Assembly: GCA_039800325.1 (NCBI GenBank)
Contig: JBDLQY010000172.1
Coordinates: 1-36,895, forward strand
Direction: 5' to 3'
DNA: 36,895 nt
From: SYIM01 sp039800325
Lineage (GTDB): Bacteria > Pseudomonadota > Gammaproteobacteria > Burkholderiales > Burkholderiaceae_E
A model generated the notes under the pieces. It was not told the origin of the DNA. It saw nothing but the letters and a program-made list of their open reading frames with translations, and did no database searches. Below, in pieces: positions 32,374 through 36,895 of this stretch; the stretch's first letter is position 1; every line of letters begins with the position of its first letter. A program made the position numbers and the translations under genes.

Positions 32374-33585
32374 ATGATTGCAAACCTCCGATTTCAGATC
32401 GGCCTGCTGGCGGGGCTTCAGGCTCTGCTGCTGGTCAATAATTCAACCCTCATCGCGGTTAATGCGCTGGCGGGTTTCCTGCTCACCGACAACAAAGTCT
32501 TCGCCAGTCTGCCGGTGACAGGCTATGTACTGGGGGCTGCGGTCTGGTCGATGCCAGCGGCCTGGGTCATGCGTCGCTATGGGCGACGCGCGGGCTATAC
32601 CTTTGGATCGGCGGCGGCCATCGTGGGCGCAGGCCTTGCGGGTTTTGCCATGGCTCAGCAAAGCCTGGCCCTCTTGTGCCTGGCCACCTTTGTCAGTGGT
32701 ATTTACAACGCCTTTGGTGTCAGCCTGCGTTTTGCCGCTGCTGACGTGGCTGATGCCTGGCGCCCGTCCTTCAGGGCGCGGGCCATTTCGCTGGTTCTCA
32801 CCGGTGGCATCGTGGGCGGCATCGTCGGGCCGCAGGTGTCCAAGTGGTCGCGCACCGTCATGGAACAACAGTTTGAGGGCACTTACCTCACGCTGGCCGG
32901 TTTTGCGCTGCTGTCGGCTCTGCTGGTGCAGTTGTTGCGCGTGCCGGGCAATGCGCCGCCCAAGCCCGGTGATGCGCCGCCTCGTCCTCTGCGAGAAATT
33001 CTCCGGCAGCCGGCCGCCTGGGTGGCCATCGTCTCGGCAGCCCTGGCCTATGGGGTGATGAACCTGCTGATGGTGGCGACGCCCCTGGCGATGGAGGTAT
33101 GCAGTCATCCTTACAACGCAGCCGCCACGGTGCTGCAGTGGCACATTGTGGGCATGTTTGCCCCTGGCCTCATTACGGGTTCGCTGATCGCACGCTTTGG
33201 CATTCTGCCCATCATTACCACGGGTGCGGTTCTTAACGCTGTGTGCGTGGCGGTGGCACTGGCGGGCGTTTCAATCGCTAACTTCACCATCGCCCTGTTT
33301 TTGCTGGGCGTTGGCTGGAACTTTATGTACACGGGCGGCACGACGCTGCTGACCACCGCTTATCGCCCACAAGAACGCAACAAGGTGCAGGGCTTTATGG
33401 ATGCGTGCGTATTCATGGTCATGATCACCTCGTCGGCAGCCTCGGGTGCGCTGCTGTTCGTCAATGGCTGGGACATTCTCAATATGCTGTCCCTGCCCTT
33501 CGTGGCGCTGGTGCTGGGTGCGGCGGTCTGGGCCGCGTCGCGTTTGGGGTGGTCGCTGGGCAGGGTCGCCCGGGCGGGCACCTGA
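32374..33585 (+). CDS. MFS transporter
   Basis: A 403-residue membrane protein with about 12 hydrophobic segments in two halves, separated by the Pro-rich loop PGNAPPKPGDAPPRPLREIL near 192-211. The loop between helices 2 and 3 reads WVMRRYGRRAGY, the usual MFS motif A region (GxxxDRxGRR type). NFMYTGGTTLLTTAYRPQERNKVQGFMDA matches a group of uncharacterised MFS proteins common in proteobacteria. The substrate is unknown. It precedes azlC by 10 bases, so the three membrane genes may be one operon with an amino-acid-related export role (inference). Confidence 0.9.
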   Translation: MIANLRFQIGLLAGLQALLLVNNSTLIAVNALAGFLLTDNKVFASLPVTGYVLGAAVWSMPAAWVMRRYGRRAGYTFGSAAAIVGAGLAGFAMAQQSLALLCLATFVSGIYNAFGVSLRFAAADVADAWRPSFRARAISLVLTGGIVGGIVGPQVSKWSRTVMEQQFEGTYLTLAGFALLSALLVQLLRVPGNAPPKPGDAPPRPLREILRQPAAWVAIVSAALAYGVMNLLMVATPLAMEVCSHPYNAAATVLQWHIVGMFAPGLITGSLIARFGILPIITTGAVLNAVCVAVALAGVSIANFTIALFLLGVGWNFMYTGGTTLLTTAYRPQERNKVQGFMDACVFMVMITSSAASGALLFVNGWDILNMLSLPFVALVLGAAVWAASRLGWSLGRVARAGT

Positions 33586-33595
33586 GGCCGCTACT

Positions 33596-34363
33596 ATGTC
33601 AGCGGCCAGTGGCGCGGCGGGTGCCGCGGCCCGACAGCGTATCGCGGCACAGCGTCGCGCGCAGTTCATGGCCGGGCTGCGGCTGGGCATGCCCACCTTG
33701 CCAGGCATCGTCAGTTGGGGGTTTGTCACGGGGCTTGCGCTGGCCAAAACGGGTTTGAGCCCACTGCAGGCGGCGGCCATGTCCTTCTTCGTGTTCTCAG
33801 GTACCGCACAACTGGCGGCGCTGCCGCTGATGACGGTGGGCGCACCGATAGCGCTGATCGCGCTGACGGCTTTTCTCACGGGGCTGCGCTTTCTGGTCTA
33901 TAGCGCCACGATTTCGCGTGATATCGCACGCCTGAAACCCCTGCACCGAATGCTTCTGGGTCATCTCACCACCGACACGGGGTTGGCGGTTTACCAGCTG
34001 GGGCGCAAGGGTGGTGTGCCCGCGCAGCGCAGTGCGTTTTTACTGGGGTGCAATGTACCCATCTGGTCGGCCTGGCAGTTGGGAACCTGGCTGGGTATTG
34101 CCGCAGCCGCCCTCATTCCCGATTCCGGCGATCTGGGCTATCTCGGCGTACTCGCTGTCTTAGGGCTCACGGTTCGAATGCTCGATTCACGCCTTAACCT
34201 GATGGCCGCGGGCGTGGCCACAGCCGTGGCTCTTGTGGGTATCGACTGGGCCTGGCGCAGCGGCATGCTGATCGCCATTCTGGTGGGGGTGACGGTGGCG
34301 GTTGTTGCCGAGCGGTACGCATTACGCGCGGATGGTTTGATCAAACCGGGCAAAGTGCCATGA
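33596..34363 (+). CDS. azlC: AzlC-family branched-chain amino acid exporter subunit
   Basis: A 255-residue membrane protein. ATG 33596 is chosen because the frame further upstream lies inside the MFS gene. Family marks: LGMPTLPGIVSWGFVTGLAL, FFVFSGTAQLAALPLM and LTGLRFLVYSATISRDI near the middle, GHLTTDTGLAVY after it. About seven hydrophobic segments are visible. AzlC works with AzlD as a two-part exporter of branched-chain amino acids or analogues in characterised bacteria. The gene overlaps azlD by four bases (ATGA). The ilvE gene across the intergenic region supports the substrate class, but this is context only. Confidence 0.9.
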   Translation: MSAASGAAGAAARQRIAAQRRAQFMAGLRLGMPTLPGIVSWGFVTGLALAKTGLSPLQAAAMSFFVFSGTAQLAALPLMTVGAPIALIALTAFLTGLRFLVYSATISRDIARLKPLHRMLLGHLTTDTGLAVYQLGRKGGVPAQRSAFLLGCNVPIWSAWQLGTWLGIAAAALIPDSGDLGYLGVLAVLGLTVRMLDSRLNLMAAGVATAVALVGIDWAWRSGMLIAILVGVTVAVVAERYALRADGLIKPGKVP

Positions 34364-34701
34364 GTAGCGGCTATGTGTGGCTTACCATTGCCGTTTTAAC
34401 GGTGGTAGTGGGCTTGCTGCGAAACTTTTTTCTGTTTGTGCCCAGAAGCCTGCAGCCGCGCGGCGCGCTTGAGCGTGCGCTGCGCTATGCGCCGATAGCG
34501 GCGCTGGCGGCCCTGGTGTTTCCCGAAGTGCTGCGTGAGCTACGCACCCTGGGCTTTGACCAGTGGTCTTTTCTGGGTGATGCGCGCCTGCTGGCGGCGC
34601 TTGCCCTGGCTGCTGTCGTCAAGTTCACGCGCAACCTCTTTGCAGGTCTGGCAACCGGTGCGGCGGTGTTTCTGCTGATACAGATGCTGGTGCGGCCATG
34701 A
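34360..34701 (+). CDS. azlD: AzlD-family branched-chain amino acid exporter subunit
   Basis: A 113-residue membrane protein with four hydrophobic segments: WLTIAVLTVVVGLLRNFFLF, PIAALAALVFPEVL, LAALALAAVVKFTRNLFAGL and ATGAAVFLLIQMLV. The sizes, the LRNFFLFVPRS region after helix 1 and the KFTRNLFAGLATG region near helix 3 fit AzlD. It begins inside the last codon of azlC, so it is translationally coupled. Its stop lies 46 bases before the next start. Confidence 0.9.
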   Translation: MSSGYVWLTIAVLTVVVGLLRNFFLFVPRSLQPRGALERALRYAPIAALAALVFPEVLRELRTLGFDQWSFLGDARLLAALALAAVVKFTRNLFAGLATGAAVFLLIQMLVRP

Positions 34702-34747
34702 TGGATGCGGCGGTGTTTCGGTGGGTGCTCCGGCGGGTGCGGATGTG

Positions 34748-36895
34748 ATGGGCGTGGCGCAGTTTCAAATCGATGCGCCTCTGGTGCATCTGAATGACTA
34801 CTGGACGGATGGCACCACTGATCGCAGCTTGAGTGCGGCCACGCTCTCGGCGGGCATTCTCAATGTATCGCTGGGCAGCACCATACCCAGTGGCAGCGTT
34901 GGTCTTACCAACGGCGTGTCGATCAACCTCGACAACCTGGAAAATCTGGTAACCCGGGTTGCAACGGCCAAGGTGCCGTATCTGGCGCTGCCGCTGGCTG
35001 CCGTGCCGAACTTTGAGCAGGCGGTTTATGGAACACTGACCCTGCGAGTCAAGCCGCCCGGCGATGCCTTTGATTCGCCGCTGAGCGCCGCCATCAATAT
35101 TCGTGTCCAGACTGAATCGGGCGTTACCCGTCTTCTCATCGAGCCCACGGCCCCGGTCACGCACAGCAGCGGCCTGGTCACCGTCAGCTTCACCACCGGC
35201 ACCGTCATTGGCCAGACCTATACCGAAGCTGGCACGCCCTGGTTGCGGCTTGATTTTTTGGCGCTGCTGTCCAGCATCACCAAGGGCGCCTCTCTGGTGA
35301 AAAGTTTGCTGGACGAAGGGCTGGCCGACTTCGCCATCGAATTCAACGGATTGCCAGTGGTCGATGGCACGGGCGCGGCTGTCCAGGCGCTCAAGGCCTC
35401 GGCCGTGTTGGCCAGTGGCGGCGAGGTGATTGCCAATCGCCCGCCTGAGATTTACCGAGACGCAAGCGGCGTGGCCCGGCTGCTCGCCGCTGTGTCGGTC
35501 GAGGCCGGAAAGACAGCCTCGTTGATCGCATCAGGCTCGGGCGCCTTGAAGGTGTTCGATCTCAACGGCGTGGCTGAAGTGCTGGTCGCCGAGCCCGAAC
35601 AGGGGCGTCTTTTGCTGGCGAATGCAGACCCGAATCAGCCAGGCACAGCGATTGATTTTTCAGCGACGGACGGCAGCATTCGCAGCTATGGCGGACTACG
35701 CTGGAAGGTATTCAGTCTGACCGCTAGCGCGATACCGGCAGCGCTATCGACCCTGCAGTTTGAAGCTGATGCAGATGCGCTCAAGGGCGAGCAGGTAGCG
35801 GTGTGGATGATTGCACGCGATACGCGGCAGGCGTATTCAGCGCCCTTCACGGCCTTGGTCACGGTGAGTGGCCCCGATCGCCTACCCACCTGGACCACGC
35901 TACCGACGCTGGCTGAGATCATCGATACGGCGGCCGACGATAGCTTCACCGCGTTGCAGTCGCAATTACAGGCCACTGACCCCGAGGGCGCGGTGCTGAC
36001 GTATTCGGTCGCGCAGGGGCAAAGTCAGGCCAGTGCGAGTGTGATCACGGGGCTGTACGGTCAGCTCAGTGTTGATCGCGTCACGGGCGCACTGCAGTAT
36101 CAGCCAACCGATGCACGGGTTCAAGCGCTGGGCGTGGGTACTTATGTCGATCTTTTTCAGCTGCAGGTCAGTGATGGCGTCAACACCATCAGTCACAACC
36201 TGTCAGTGGTGATCAGCGGCGCAAACGACCTACCCAGTGGCGCGAATCGAACCCTCGTGATGCTTGAAAACACCTTTCATGGCTTTGGCATCGCTGACTT
36301 TGGTTTTTCGGATATGGACACGGGTGACGTGTTGGGTGCGGTTCGCATCGACACCCTTCCGTTGGCATCTGCGGGCGTACTAAAGCTGGATACCACACTG
36401 GTGACAGCAGGCCAGGTGATCGATGCTGTGCAAATCACCAATCTCAAGTTTGAGCCCGCGGCCAATGTCAGCGGCGTGAATGCCGCAGCGTTCAACTTCA
36501 GCGTGCGCGATGCACAGCTGTTTGATGCCACGCCCAACACCATCAGCTTTGACATCACCGCATCAGACTGGGTAAGGCTCTCGGGGCAGGTGTACCACTG
36601 GAAAAATCATGCCCTGCTGGACAATGTGGGCCTCACGCTGGAGTCCACTGCCCTTGCATCGGTTCAGACTACCAGCACTGCTTCAAACGGAGCCTACGCG
36701 TTGTCAGTGCCCGATGAAGGCAGCTACCGCGTACAGGCCACCAAGTCGCTGACCACGCTGGAAACCGGCAACGCCATCAGCGCAGCCGATGCACTGGCGG
36801 CGCTCAAATTATCGGTCGGCATCAATCCCAATAGCGTTCCTGCTGGTACGGGCTTGCTGACTGCTCCACCCGTGTCGCCGTATCAATTTCTGGCG
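34748..36895 (+). CDS. Second giant modular protein, VCBS/cadherin-like/dockerin-like repeats, C-terminus outside the window (partial)
   Basis: An open frame of 716 codons to the right edge with no stop. ATG 34748 is the simplest start; GTG 34745 and GTG 34721 are in frame too, and no strong ribosome site marks any of them. No signal peptide and no LEPR motif is seen. Residues 1-385 are unrecognised beta-rich sequence. A VCBS-like repeat (about 386-498) has GLYGQLSVDRVTGALQYQPT and FQLQVSDGVNT. A cadherin-like repeat (about 505-590) has ENTFHGFGIADFGFSD. A carboxypeptidase-regulatory/SdrD-B-like domain starts LSGQVYHWKN (about 609-670), and ISAADALAALKLSVGINPN resembles half of a dockerin-like calcium motif (about 677-697). 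The domain style suggests type I secretion. It begins 46 bases after azlD with no terminator seen. Confidence 0.85.
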   Translation, partial: MGVAQFQIDAPLVHLNDYWTDGTTDRSLSAATLSAGILNVSLGSTIPSGSVGLTNGVSINLDNLENLVTRVATAKVPYLALPLAAVPNFEQAVYGTLTLRVKPPGDAFDSPLSAAINIRVQTESGVTRLLIEPTAPVTHSSGLVTVSFTTGTVIGQTYTEAGTPWLRLDFLALLSSITKGASLVKSLLDEGLADFAIEFNGLPVVDGTGAAVQALKASAVLASGGEVIANRPPEIYRDASGVARLLAAVSVEAGKTASLIASGSGALKVFDLNGVAEVLVAEPEQGRLLLANADPNQPGTAIDFSATDGSIRSYGGLRWKVFSLTASAIPAALSTLQFEADADALKGEQVAVWMIARDTRQAYSAPFTALVTVSGPDRLPTWTTLPTLAEIIDTAADDSFTALQSQLQATDPEGAVLTYSVAQGQSQASASVITGLYGQLSVDRVTGALQYQPTDARVQALGVGTYVDLFQLQVSDGVNTISHNLSVVISGANDLPSGANRTLVMLENTFHGFGIADFGFSDMDTGDVLGAVRIDTLPLASAGVLKLDTTLVTAGQVIDAVQITNLKFEPAANVSGVNAAAFNFSVRDAQLFDATPNTISFDITASDWVRLSGQVYHWKNHALLDNVGLTLESTALASVQTTSTASNGAYALSVPDEGSYRVQATKSLTTLETGNAISAADALAALKLSVGINPNSVPAGTGLLTAPPVSPYQFLA

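Overview
The window looks like a chromosomal segment of a GC-rich betaproteobacterium, probably order Burkholderiales. This is inferred from protein families and from the neighbourhood of YheT-like hydrolase, DUF2946/DUF2944-type protein, NTF2-like protein, CHCC zinc-finger protein, ilvE, MFS and azlCD. No rRNA, tRNA, CRISPR array, transposase or integrase was seen.

Layout. (1) 1-5204, minus: the first ~1734 residues of a giant modular surface or secreted protein (LEPR-XLL-like N-terminus, DUF4347 with a caspase-like His/Cys pair, cadherin-like repeats, LamG fold, two C-type-lectin-like domains); it runs off the left edge. (2) 5347-7964, plus: a 7TMR-DISM sensor kinase and response regulator, divergent from the giant gene. 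(3) 8129-14981, plus: a polyamine/opine-type ABC importer followed by a creatinase/ectoine-hydrolase-like M24 protein, a DadA-like FAD oxidoreductase and a RidA-family protein. (4) 22903-15041, minus: a peptide-type ABC importer (binding protein, two permeases, two ATPases) coupled to a SelA/DgaE-like PLP enzyme and a COG3964-type amidohydrolase. Units 3 and 4 converge at a hairpin near 15.03 kb. (5) 22.98-24.23 kb: a non-coding array of structured repeats. (6) 26223-24259, minus: M81 (MlrC-like) metallopeptidase plus a second Rid protein. (7) 28650-26436, minus: a MarR-like regulator and an orphan family-5 binding protein with its own terminator. (8) 32143-28863, minus: ilvE and conserved betaproteobacterial genes. 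(9) 32374-34701, plus: MFS transporter and azlCD. (10) 34748 to the right edge, plus: the start of a second giant modular protein (VCBS-like, cadherin-like, carboxypeptidase-regulatory-like, dockerin-like).

How the genes work together (inference). The centre (8-28 kb) is a concentration of nitrogen-compound uptake and breakdown: two complete ABC importers, one orphan binding protein, three hydrolase-type enzymes, one amine-oxidising flavoprotein, one PLP enzyme and two Rid proteins that would clear enamine/imine intermediates. The substrates cannot be read from sequence; D-amino-acid-containing or N-substituted peptides are a reasonable guess.

The strongest unexplained signal is the repeat array between the peptide-importer operon and the M81/Rid unit. 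Two ~240-bp direct copies and one diverged inverted copy share nested hairpins, and base pairs in those hairpins differ between copies by paired, compensating substitutions. That indicates selection or recent function at the level of folded RNA or single-stranded DNA, not protein.
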